Positions 5,627 to 11,697 of a stretch of DNA of 20,302 bases are shown one piece after another. The DNA is from a virus, in the IMG/VR virus record IMGVR_UViG_3300021379_001894, positions 1 to 20,302 of that record. The stretch is one strand, 5' to 3'. The notes below the pieces were generated by a model, which saw only the letters and a program-made list of their open reading frames with translations, was not told the origin of the DNA and ran no database searches. The translations under genes were made by a program, and so were the position numbers. Every line of letters starts with the position of its first letter. Position 1 is the stretch's first letter.

Positions 5627-6244
5627 TTAGTAGCCCCAACTTTTAAGGGTATGTTCAAAAGGATTATCTTCAATTCCCTTAACTAAATCAAGCATTTTTT
5701 GTGCTATCTCTCTAATCTCCCTCTGGGCATGTTCACTATTTCTTAATTTTAAGAAGTTTGCAAACGACCTCATATTAAAGGAAACATCAGCTTGAATTCT
5801 ACTATTGTAAGTCTTAAAGAAACGAGCAGATTCTTTTGCTCGCTTTCTACCTAGCAATGGCTCAAGGGATTCAATAGCTTTATGGTAAAGTCTATTGCCA
5901 TCAGCAGCGTAAATCATCAACTCGTTTTGCCACTCTTCTGGCCAATCTTGAGGAATGAACATTTTATCTTCTTTAAGCTCTTTGTAACGAGCCGACTCAG
6001 CATTAAGAGAACTGATCCTATGTTTGAGAAGATGAATATGACTGGCAATATCACAGTCCACAAGAAAGTGGACCATACCCTTCTCAAAAGGGGTTTCGTG
6101 TCCGTGGCTCCAAAGCATGTCGATGAGCTTCGGAATTCTCTGTCTCTTCTTATCATCTAATTCTCTACTTGTCGATGTCCATGCACTACAAGCAATAACT
6201 TCATCTGAACCATAATGCCCTAGTAATTCTACTGTATTTTTCAT
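5627..6244 (-). CDS. thyX: Flavin-dependent thymidylate synthase ThyX
   Basis: ThyX methylates dUMP to dTMP using methylene-tetrahydrofolate and FAD/NADPH. Common in phages, it supplies dTMP during genome replication. This 205-residue protein has the usual phage length. The signature RHR-x7-S is present as KHRISSLNAESARY (74-87), so the first Arg is Lys. The upstream SHGHETPFEKG (46-56) matches the ThyX (H)xSxxEH/F region. The C-terminal NMRSFANFLKLRNSEHAQREIRE (157-179) holds the conserved dUMP-binding helix. It sits 5 nt downstream of a glycosyltransferase gene in a minus-strand operon. Identification is secure. The Lys substitution is conservative and activity is probable. Confidence 0.95.
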   Translation of the reverse strand: MKNTVELLGHYGSDEVIACSAWTSTSRELDDKKRQRIPKLIDMLWSHGHETPFEKGMVHFLVDCDIASHIHLLKHRISSLNAESARYKELKEDKMFIPQDWPEEWQNELMIYAADGNRLYHKAIESLEPLLGRKRAKESARFFKTYNSRIQADVSFNMRSFANFLKLRNSEHAQREIREIAQKMLDLVKGIEDNPFEHTLKSWGY

Positions 6245-6249
6245 TATAC

Positions 6250-7032
6250 TTAAATAAAATTTAATTTAAAAGGATCTGCTGTCACTAATGTTGGAGTCAT
6301 AATCTTCCTGACATAGATATGACCTAAATTCCTATAGGTGTCAAGCATTCCTCTATTAAATTCTTTATAAGCAATCGGAGTTCTCATTTGCACACCATTC
6401 TCGTTCATTTTAATACTCCAATCTGAATATGTGGTAGCTATACCAAAATCAAAATCCATTTTAAGATCTCTAGCTACAGCCCAAAAATAAAATTCATCAG
6501 CAAGAATAGGTTCGTTTTTCACAAAATATTTAGAGTACTCTTCTAGAGTCTCAATGAAAGTAATTGCATCAGATCTACGCCAAATAAAAAACTGGCAAAC
6601 AGCATTGTATTTATCAAACGGATGAGGAGCAATTACTCCTTTTTTAAGAATTCTCTGACTTTTAACTTTAGTATGAAAACTAAAGTGTTTTGAAAATGTC
6701 ATTTTTGGATATCTCTCTTTGATCAAGGAGACTGTTGTGTCAAGATCATAAAGAGGAAAGTGAGACTCACTAATCAGTGTAAAATATTCATTCTCTTCAT
6801 CTTCCAAAGCTGCCTTCATCATTTCAATTGTCGCTTCAACAAGTGAAAAATGACCCCATCCCGTAGGAATTACATTTTTAATACAGTGATCTGAAAAGAT
6901 GCTTGGTCTATTATCTTTAGCATGAATATATAAATTAAATGAATTTTTATTCCCGTTGTCAAAAAACTTCTTCCAAATATGATTTTGGTTAAAAGAATTA
7001 GACGTAAGATTCAAGAATGCGACTTTTTCCAT
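6250..7032 (-). CDS. GT14-like (Core-2/I-branching type) glycosyltransferase
   Basis: A 260-residue cytosolic protein with features of the 'Branch' glycosyltransferase family GT14: WGHFSLVEATIEMMKAAL (59-76), EYFTLISESHFPLYDLDTTVSLI (82-104), QFFIWRRSDA (147-156) and ADEFYFW (178-184). These align with the W..s.v.a.l..l..al, f.liSg.D.PL, qW..l.r..a and pDE.y motifs of that family. Such enzymes transfer GlcNAc or xylose from UDP-sugars. The acceptor here is unknown (host polysaccharide, virion protein or DNA). It leads the minus-strand unit containing thyX. A minus-strand TTGGTA-17-TATAAT promoter lies about 20 nt upstream of its ATG. Confidence 0.75.
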   Translation of the reverse strand: MEKVAFLNLTSNSFNQNHIWKKFFDNGNKNSFNLYIHAKDNRPSIFSDHCIKNVIPTGWGHFSLVEATIEMMKAALEDEENEYFTLISESHFPLYDLDTTVSLIKERYPKMTFSKHFSFHTKVKSQRILKKGVIAPHPFDKYNAVCQFFIWRRSDAITFIETLEEYSKYFVKNEPILADEFYFWAVARDLKMDFDFGIATTYSDWSIKMNENGVQMRTPIAYKEFNRGMLDTYRNLGHIYVRKIMTPTLVTADPFKLNFI

Positions 7033-7048
7033 TAATTTTATGTTTCTA

Positions 7049-7081
7049 GTGTATTATAATAAAGAACAATGCCTTTACCAA
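7049..7081. promoter_or_regulatory. Divergent promoter region sharing one palindromic -10
   Basis: ATTATAAT (7053-7060) is its own reverse complement. On the plus strand it is preceded by GTGT (7049-7052), giving GTGTATTATAAT, 8 nt before the ATG at 7069. On the minus strand TTGGTA (7081-7076), a 17-nt spacer and TATAAT (7058-7053) form a sigma-70-like promoter 20 nt before the ATG at 7032. The two directions may therefore compete. Confidence 0.45.
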
Positions 7082-7755
7082 CACCAAATGATAAAGAAAA
7101 AAAGAGCGACTTTGTAGGTCGTTGCATTTCTGAACTCTCAGACAAAAAAGAATTTAAAGATAACAAACAACGTGTAGCGGTTTGCTACGCACAATACGAT
7201 AAAGCTATGGAATCAAAAGCAGAAGAACAAGAAGGGCGCATGGTCAAAAGCGCATTATATTCAATCGCAACCAAAGCTCAAGAGCTACACGATATGTTAG
7301 CAGATGACCAAGATGTTGAGGCTTGGGTTCAAGATAAAATTTCTGTGTCGGATCACAGCATTGCTGCGGCACTAGATTACTACAAACACGAAAAAGCTAT
7401 GTCAAAAATGGAAAACCCACTAGAGACGAAGGCCAGCATCAATGAAGCTGGGGAAATGGAAGTAACTATTGCTAAGAAATATTCTGAATCAGAAGCAGGA
7501 GTTTACAAATCATATATGAGCATGTGTGCATCTGATGACAAGATGTTTACTGATACTGCAAGCATGGATGATAAAGAAACTTATGCAGCATGTTCTGTTG
7601 CTTACAATAAAATGCGAGCAATGATGATGGATGATTCTGAAGGAGAACTTACTGAAAAACAAAAGAAGCTTCCTCCAGCTCTTCAAAAGAAAATCATCGA
7701 GAAGATGAAAAAAGAAGGTAAGTATAAAAAAGAAGAACCCGAAGAAGAAGAATAA
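7069..7755 (+). CDS. Phage structural/assembly-type protein with RCxxE..F...R.AVC motif
   Basis: A 228-residue, highly charged protein. The N-terminus (PLPTPNDKEKKSDFVGRCI, then EFKDNKQRVAVCYAQYDKA) is a short motif found in many phage proteins, often at the start of portal, scaffold or head-associated proteins. The middle (SALYSIATKAQELHDML, then DVEAWVQDKISVSDHSIAAALDYYK, about 61-106) is a helical module also common in phage virion or assembly proteins. The C-terminal part repeats a short Cys-containing motif (SYMSMCASDDKMFTDT, YAACSVAYNKM) and ends in a Lys/Glu-rich tail (KKEEPEEEE). There are no enzymatic residues. It is likely a capsid-assembly or virion protein, expressed from the GTGTATTATAAT element. 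Confidence 0.6.
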   Translation: MPLPTPNDKEKKSDFVGRCISELSDKKEFKDNKQRVAVCYAQYDKAMESKAEEQEGRMVKSALYSIATKAQELHDMLADDQDVEAWVQDKISVSDHSIAAALDYYKHEKAMSKMENPLETKASINEAGEMEVTIAKKYSESEAGVYKSYMSMCASDDKMFTDTASMDDKETYAACSVAYNKMRAMMMDDSEGELTEKQKKLPPALQKKIIEKMKKEGKYKKEEPEEEE

Positions 7756-7757
7756 TA

Positions 7758-7786
7758 TTGATTTTTTATACTTTTTATAATAAAAT
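7758..7786 (+). promoter_or_regulatory. Promoter TTGATT-17-TAAAAT, 6 nt from GTG start
   Basis: TTGATT (7758-7763), a 17-nt spacer and TAAAAT (7781-7786), 6 nt before the GTG at 7793. An overlapping TATAAT is at 7776-7781. It follows the stop of the preceding gene by 2 nt. The geometry equals that of the other start-abutting promoters. Confidence 0.5.
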
Positions 7787-7792
7787 CTTTTA

Positions 7793-8092
7793 GTGAAAAC
7801 AATTCTAAAAAAAAGATTAGAAATTGAAACAAGAAGGCATGACTTTGATAACGAGTTTGCTTATCTAGAAACTTGGCATAATAATAGACTAAAAGATTGC
7901 TATTTTGCAGAAAAGGAATTTCTATGGCCTGATGGAACTATAAAATCTGGTGGGAAAAAATATTTCTTCGGGAATAATCCAGACTCGCCAGAAAAACAAA
8001 TTAAATCTATCAATTACCATTCGTTTAAACATTTTGACCACCTCTATTTTTATGATGAAAACGGGGAGGTTATAAATATCATTTGTAGATAA
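7793..8092 (+). CDS. Hypothetical protein, 99 aa, GTG start
   Basis: A 99-residue protein, mostly soluble. The N-terminal half is charged and helical (ILKKRLEIETRRHDFDNEFAYLETWHNNRLKD). The second half contains FLWPDGTIKSGGKKYFFGNNPDSPEKQ, with a PDG turn, then HFDHLYFYDENGEVINIICR. No family is recognised. GTG (7793) is taken as the start because there is no internal Met and the promoter-like TAAAAT ends 6 nt before it. The stop overlaps the next gene's ATG by 1 nt (TAATG at 8090-8094), suggesting coupled translation with the virion-like protein that follows. Confidence 0.6.
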   Translation: MKTILKKRLEIETRRHDFDNEFAYLETWHNNRLKDCYFAEKEFLWPDGTIKSGGKKYFFGNNPDSPEKQIKSINYHSFKHFDHLYFYDENGEVINIICR

Positions 8093-8808
8093 TGCCTGAT
8101 ACATTTTTCCTGAAGTTTCTTAGAGAAGATACTGCGAACTTTATTATTCAGTCCACTCCCTTCTTACCTATTATCACAAAAGAAGGTGAAGGTTATAAGG
8201 TAAAGTTTAACAGGGGATTCGTATACGATTATGCAAACGGTGCGACAAGAATCGCTGTCACTGCTGATGAATTTACACTAGGGCCAGAAGAAAGCAAAAC
8301 ATATTATATTAAAATGGTAGTTGGCTCTACTAATGGAGCAATCGCTTCAGCTGAAATTGTTGATGAGGAGCCAACAGATAATGAGTTAACAAACTTATAC
8401 TTAGAAAGTACTTGGGAATATCCAATCCAAAGTGATATTTCACAATATGATCCTCAAATCTATAAAATAGAATTAGCTGAAATATCCAGAGGAACTTTAA
8501 AAGAATTATATGTCCGTGAAAATATTCACCTATGGTTTAGAGGATTAAAACAAGTTGGTGCTTCTTATCAAGGACAACAAGGTGCTGTAATGATGGGGGA
8601 GGCAGGGGCACATGAACTAGCAAAATTCCGAAGTATTATACCATGGCCTCGTTCAAATAATTCTATTCAAGTAACAACAGTTGGAGAGCACATATGGATA
8701 TATGCTAGCGATGGGACAAGTAGCGAAGATGATGATGATGGTGGATACGATTCAGATCCAGATGATGGAGGCGGTGGAGGTGGAGGTGAAGATCCTAACT
8801 ATGAATAG
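8092..8808 (+). CDS. Putative virion protein with Asp/Gly-rich C-terminal tail
   Basis: A 238-residue protein. Residues 1 to about 175 are beta-rich with alternating hydrophobics (KVKFNRGFVYDYANG, EFTLGPEESKTYYIKMVVGS, YDPQIYKIELAEISRGTL), a style typical of phage tail and baseplate-associated proteins. The last about 35 residues are low-complexity acid/glycine (EDDDDGGYDSDPDDGGGGGGGEDPNYE), probably disordered, possibly Ca-binding or a flexible linker. No enzyme motifs were found. It overlaps the previous gene by 1 nt and converges on the HAD gene with a 9-nt gap. There is no obvious terminator in that gap. Confidence 0.55.
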   Translation: MPDTFFLKFLREDTANFIIQSTPFLPIITKEGEGYKVKFNRGFVYDYANGATRIAVTADEFTLGPEESKTYYIKMVVGSTNGAIASAEIVDEEPTDNELTNLYLESTWEYPIQSDISQYDPQIYKIELAEISRGTLKELYVRENIHLWFRGLKQVGASYQGQQGAVMMGEAGAHELAKFRSIIPWPRSNNSIQVTTVGEHIWIYASDGTSSEDDDDGGYDSDPDDGGGGGGGEDPNYE

Positions 8809-8817
8809 GAATCATAA

Positions 8818-9126
8818 TTAAAAATAAAGTTCATCAAAAAACCTATTGCCATTATAAGCCTTATCATCAATCCAAAAATCATATGATGGCTTATTCATTC
8901 TTAATTCTGTATATTTGACTCCCCAGTCCTCAAGCTGCTTCTTTGTAAGTTCGGACCAATCTTTTCCAGAGTTGCCTCCTCTAGCGGTCCAATAGATAAT
9001 CTCATTGCCCCTGTTATACAAATCATTAAAGTATTGTATGCGAGAACTCATTGGGCGAGCTAACTCATATCTACCCCGACTATCAGTGCAAATAGTCCCA
9101 TCAATATCTACAATAAAAGTTTTCAT
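8818..9126 (-). CDS. HAD-superfamily small phosphatase (sugar-phosphate type)
   Basis: A 102-residue, cap-less HAD protein with all four motifs: DIDGTIC (D7, D9), WTARG (T47), K79 and DFWIDDKAYNG (D87-D88). It resembles short capsule-biosynthesis or phage HAD phosphatases. It is the last gene of a four-gene cassette after a heptokinase-like and a heptose-adenylyltransferase-like gene. It could therefore remove the 7-phosphate from heptose-1,7-bisphosphate, the step of GmhB, although it is shorter than GmhB and lacks its Cys-rich zinc loop. The start overlaps the preceding stop by 4 nt. Confidence 0.8.
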   Translation of the reverse strand: MKTFIVDIDGTICTDSRGRYELARPMSSRIQYFNDLYNRGNEIIYWTARGGNSGKDWSELTKKQLEDWGVKYTELRMNKPSYDFWIDDKAYNGNRFFDELYF

Positions 9127-9608
9127 TTGCTTTTAATTTCTTCGATAATCTTTGTTGTGCTCCACCCACCAAGGAAAGGCACGAATTTAATTTCTGTATT
9201 TTTTTCTTTGCAAGCTGCAACTTCTTTTGGGTTGAGAGTATCTAAATCATAGTCTCCACCTTTGAACCAGATCTTAGGATGTAATTGAGTAATATAATCT
9301 GCAACATCTGGCTCATCAAAAATAAACACATGGCTTACAGCTTCATGGCAAGCAACTAAATAAGCACGATAATATTCTGGAATAATTGGCCTATCAGAAC
9401 CTTTATTCTCTTTAACGCTTTCATCACTATTAATCCCAACAACTAATTGAGAATTAGGAGCAGAGTTGTCTTTAATATAGTTCAACATCCTTGCATGTCC
9501 TGCATGGAAAATGTCAAAGCAACCATTAGTAAAAACAAAATTGCTAGAGAAAACCATATTCCTCTTATTGAGGATATCTTTTGCGCGAATAAATTTTGGA
9601 TGTGTCAT
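9123..9608 (-). CDS. Heptose-1-phosphate adenylyltransferase-like (HldE C-domain type)
   Basis: A 161-residue nucleotidyltransferase of the cytidylyltransferase fold. TNGCFDIFHAGHARML contains the HxGH motif (35-38), GINSDESVKENKG (58-70) and RPII (73-76) form the nucleotide site, KGGDYDLDTL (116-125) and the C-terminal STTKIIEEI (150-158) complete the family signature. It corresponds to the C-terminal half of HldE/RfaE, which makes ADP-D-glycero-beta-D-manno-heptose from heptose-1-phosphate and ATP. The kinase half is a separate gene just upstream (overlap 9605-9608), so the bifunctional enzyme is split here. CTP or another nucleotide cannot be excluded. Confidence 0.85.
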   Translation of the reverse strand: MTHPKFIRAKDILNKRNMVFSSNFVFTNGCFDIFHAGHARMLNYIKDNSAPNSQLVVGINSDESVKENKGSDRPIIPEYYRAYLVACHEAVSHVFIFDEPDVADYITQLHPKIWFKGGDYDLDTLNPKEVAACKEKNTEIKFVPFLGGWSTTKIIEEIKSK

Positions 9609-10354
9609 ATCGTAGCGGTTCCAGCTTTGCCGACCACAATACTACAACATGATTGAGCATAGTCAATAGCTAAATCAGCACTTCCATAATATAAATAACT
9701 ACAAGCAAAAGCGGCCAAAAAAGTATCTCCTGCCCCACTCACATCTCTAACCTGAGAAGCCATCTTCAATGGGATTTTTTTACCACGAAACTTGCAACCC
9801 TCAGAACCAAGAGTCACAATCAAGTTTTTTAGCCCCAACCCTTTAAAACCATTCTCAGAATACTCTTTTTTATTAATTTTAATAAAGTCAAATAACTTAG
9901 CCCATCTTTGATCATACTCTTTTTTTGTGTCAATAAAAGAAAGCTTTGCTCTCTCACCAATATAACACAGATCCCTTTCTGTTAAGAAGCCTTTATCGTA
10001 ATCAGAAACAATAACTGCATCATAACTTCTGATATTTGCTGAAGTTAAATCAATCTTTTTAATCTCTTCATAGGAGTCTGAATCAACACGTAAAAACATC
10101 TGATTAGAGGAAGAATCGATATAACGCACCTTAGAGCCTCTCTGCTCGTTTGTAACAATATTTACTGTCCCTACCTCATTTAGATCACCAACGCACTCTA
10201 TGACGTTTCTATAGACATTAGAGGCCATTCCTGCACATTCTATAGATTTATTCTCTCTAAATACTGGGACAGGAGCTTCTGGGCATAGTCTATCAGCAGA
10301 ACCATAGATGAAAACATCTAAACAAGTCTCTCCAATAACTAAAATTCTTTTCAT
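9605..10354 (-). CDS. PfkB-family heptokinase-like (HldE N-domain type)
   Basis: A 249-residue ribokinase-family protein. It opens with ILVIGETCLDVFIYGSADRLCPEAPVPVF and a shortened substrate loop IECAGMASNVYRNV (GGAaNVA.N-like). It ends with the ATP/catalytic motif VRDVSGAGDTFLAAFA, in which the Asp of GAGD is the base. HldE kinase domains are normally about 310-320 residues, so this one is trimmed, mainly in the middle. It should phosphorylate a heptose-7-phosphate at C1, though other sugars are possible. It overlaps the cupin gene before it (10351-10354) and the adenylyltransferase after it by 4 nt each. Confidence 0.85.
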   Translation of the reverse strand: MKRILVIGETCLDVFIYGSADRLCPEAPVPVFRENKSIECAGMASNVYRNVIECVGDLNEVGTVNIVTNEQRGSKVRYIDSSSNQMFLRVDSDSYEEIKKIDLTSANIRSYDAVIVSDYDKGFLTERDLCYIGERAKLSFIDTKKEYDQRWAKLFDFIKINKKEYSENGFKGLGLKNLIVTLGSEGCKFRGKKIPLKMASQVRDVSGAGDTFLAAFACSYLYYGSADLAIDYAQSCCSIVVGKAGTATI

Positions 10355-10728
10355 TTCTGAGAGTCGCCTTTTTGGATTCTGTAAGAATCTTCTTCAAAAT
10401 GTTCAGTGCTAACTTCAAACACATGAGATTCTTCAAGAGCAATAAGTTTATGTGGAACACAAGGCTTCAAATGAACAGTATCTCCAACAATGATATGAGC
10501 CTCTTTTTCTGTAGCAGTAGTTAAATCATAGTATTTAAGCAGAAGTTGCCCTTTAACAACACACCAAGTTTCTTCTTTTTTAATGTGATAATGCATTGAA
10601 AACTCTGCACCTTTAAAAAATTTTAAAATTTTACCACAATATTTCTCATTATTTGCGATCCAAATTTCTTCTCCCCATCCTTTAGGATGCCTTTCTGCTC
10701 TAGCTATTTTAGGCTCAAGATCGCTCAT
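10351..10728 (-). CDS. Cupin, sugar isomerase/epimerase type
   Basis: A 125-residue single-domain cupin with PKGWGEEIWIANNEKYCGKIL (15-35), the metal-site motif HYHIKKEETWCVVKG (46-60; H46, H48, E52/E53), PHKL with H92, and a C-terminal EVSTEHFEEDSYRIQKGD. This is the layout of phosphomannose-isomerase-like cupins in nucleotide-sugar clusters. As first gene of the cassette it may isomerise the sugar phosphate fed to the kinase (in place of GmhA) or act as a regulatory or stability partner. Its true reaction is unknown. A promoter TTGATT-16-TAAAAT ends 6 nt before its ATG. Confidence 0.75.
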   Translation of the reverse strand: MSDLEPKIARAERHPKGWGEEIWIANNEKYCGKILKFFKGAEFSMHYHIKKEETWCVVKGQLLLKYYDLTTATEKEAHIIVGDTVHLKPCVPHKLIALEESHVFEVSTEHFEEDSYRIQKGDSQK

Positions 10729-10734
10729 TAAATA

Positions 10735-10762
10735 ATTTTAACAAATAAACCTTAAAAATCAA
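10735..10762 (-). promoter_or_regulatory. Promoter TTGATT-16-TAAAAT, 6 nt from ATG
   Basis: Minus strand: TTGATT at 10762-10757, a 16-nt spacer and TAAAAT at 10740-10735, with the cupin ATG (10728) 6 nt further. It lies just downstream of the terminator at 10781-10800, so it defines the heptose cassette as its own transcription unit. Confidence 0.6.
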
Positions 10763-10769
10763 CCCCAAA

Positions 10770-10800
10770 ACAAAAAATAAAGCCGCCCAAATGGGCGGCT
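10770..10800 (-). terminator. Rho-independent terminator (minus strand)
   Basis: A perfect 8-bp stem AGCCGCCC / GGGCGGCT (10781-10788 and 10793-10800) with a 4-nt loop. Read on the minus strand it is followed by the T-rich tract TTATTTTTTG. It ends the lysis-region transcript coming from the right, before the heptose cassette. The plus-strand side has no T-run. Confidence 0.9.
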
Positions 10801-10828
10801 CTACTTTATGTAATGAAATATCTTCCCT

Positions 10829-10933
10829 TTATTTATTCTCCACCTCTGCTACTTCCTGTTTTACTTCCGCACTTTCAGCTATAGCCGCATAACATAAAAG
10901 AGAAGTGATTGCAGAGATGAAAAAAATTCTCAT
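10829..10933 (-). CDS. 34-aa exported peptide downstream of the holin
   Basis: Reads MRIFFISAITSLLCYAAIA followed by ESAEVKQEVAEVENK. The first 19 residues are a compact signal-peptide-like sequence (one Arg, then hydrophobic) with a possible signal peptidase I site AIA|ES. The SLLC segment is not a canonical lipobox, so a lipoprotein anchor is doubtful. The mature part would be about 15 acidic residues. The gene follows the holin by 21 nt and precedes the minus-strand terminator, filling what would otherwise be an unexplained 220-nt gap. Position suggests a lysis accessory (spanin-like) peptide. It is short, so the call is moderate. Confidence 0.5.
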   Translation of the reverse strand: MRIFFISAITSLLCYAAIAESAEVKQEVAEVENK

Positions 10934-10954
10934 AACTAATTAAGTAAAGTTAAA

Positions 10955-11146
10955 TTACTTGTCTCCTTTTTCCTTAGCTTTACCAATATTGACGCTGAGA
11001 AAGTCAATGATCTTGTAAACTTTAGCGAGGATTGTTCCCTCTTTAGGAGTTGGAGTAGAAGCTGCAAACGTACTAGCAGCAGCAATGACAGCAGTAGCCC
11101 AGTTAAACCAAGCCTGTCCTTCAACGAATGATGTAAGTACTTCCAT
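10955..11146 (-). CDS. Holin-like small membrane protein
   Basis: A 63-residue protein (starting MEVLTSFVEGQAWFNW) with a hydrophobic Ala-rich segment (about 13-31, FNWATAVIAAASTFAASTP), a short PKEG turn, and a second moderately hydrophobic helix (VYKIIDFLSVNIGK). It ends in a charged tail AKEKGDK. Size, topology and placement near the lysozyme gene fit a small phage holin, which would permeabilise the inner membrane to release the lysozyme. The overlapping frame at 10936-11124 is a shadow. A TATAAAAT element lies just before the ATG. Confidence 0.65.
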   Translation of the reverse strand: MEVLTSFVEGQAWFNWATAVIAAASTFAASTPTPKEGTILAKVYKIIDFLSVNIGKAKEKGDK

Positions 11147-11152
11147 AATAAT

Positions 11153-11182
11153 TTTATAGTTGTGTATGTTCTATTACACCAA
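11153..11182 (-). promoter_or_regulatory. Candidate promoter TTGGTG-18-TATAAA, 6 nt from holin ATG
   Basis: Minus strand: TTGGTG (11182-11177), an 18-nt spacer and TATAAA (11158-11153; TATAAAAT to 11151), 6 nt before the holin ATG. A GTGTAAT (11179-11173) overlaps the -35-like hexamer, so which element is used is uncertain. Confidence 0.4.
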
Positions 11183-11199
11183 TCATCGTTTTGGGGAAA

Positions 11200-11328
11200 T
11201 TATCTGCCTTGTCCTCTATATGGCTTCTTGTAATTAGTTGAATTTTTGTTTCTGGATGTTTTCCTTTTGGCGTGAACACCCTTCCTTTTGATTTTTTTCT
11301 TCTGTTCGAATACTACTCCTTTTTTCAT
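11200..11328 (-). CDS. 42-aa very basic phage peptide (GVHAK...YRGQGR)
   Basis: Reads MKKGVVFEQKKKIKRKGVHA then KRKTSRNKNSTNYKKPYRGQ and GR. It is extremely rich in Lys and Arg. The motif KRKGVHAK-x-K-x-S...NYKK-x-YRGQG is one I recognise from tiny unnamed genes in many marine phage genomes, which supports it as real. It begins directly after the stop of the MazG-like gene (TAA followed by ATG, no gap), indicating coupling. The composition suggests RNA or DNA binding, or binding to the ribosome, but no function is known. Confidence 0.75.
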   Translation of the reverse strand: MKKGVVFEQKKKIKRKGVHAKRKTSRNKNSTNYKKPYRGQGR

Positions 11329-11697
11329 TTAATTATCTTTCACAAATAATCCATCTACCATCTTGCCCGTGCGCTTTTTGATGACATCATAAGCGGACTG
11401 CAAACAATCAACACTATCCATATCGACCATCTTAGCCAATAAGATAATAGTTACCAACATATCTCCGATTCCATCTTTAACCTCTGCACGAATATCTTCT
11501 TCGCTTGGAGTTGGAACGCCAAGATCTTTCATTAAATCACCCTGATAATCAAAATTATTTAACTTCTCAAGGGCAGATTTCGTTTCGTCAAGCTCCTCTT
11601 GGGTCTTGTCAAGTTGACGGAGTGGAGTAGAATTTGCGAAAATACCTTTTTCTTCTCCCCAATCGAGGACCAACTTTTCTAATTCTTCAAAGTTCAT
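11329..11697 (-). CDS. MazG-like NTP pyrophosphohydrolase
   Basis: A 122-residue all-helical protein in the MazG/dUTPase-like superfamily. WGEEKGIFANSTPLRQLDKTQEELDE (13-38) is the usual start, with the EExxE metal-binding motif at E34-E35-E38, and the second half of the site is DGIGDMLVTIILLA (75-88; D75, D79). These enzymes hydrolyse (d)NTPs to monophosphates. In marine phages they may tune nucleotide pools or (p)ppGpp signalling. An extra segment between the two motifs (about 45-68) is longer than in minimal MazG. It overlaps the gene before by 4 nt. Confidence 0.85.
   Translation of the reverse strand: MNFEELEKLVLDWGEEKGIFANSTPLRQLDKTQEELDETKSALEKLNNFDYQGDLMKDLGVPTPSEEDIRAEVKDGIGDMLVTIILLAKMVDMDSVDCLQSAYDVIKKRTGKMVDGLFVKDN

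Noticed and set aside
5617-5673. Longer version of the 64-aa protein starting at TTG 5673
   Set aside because: The extension lies inside thyX coding sequence. The ATG at 5616 follows the thyX stop by 10 nt.
10936-11124. 62-aa Leu-rich frame overlapping the holin gene in another frame
   Set aside because: The 63-aa holin-like frame has the better start position, promoter element and family-like layout. The Leu run results from reading the Ala-rich region out of frame.
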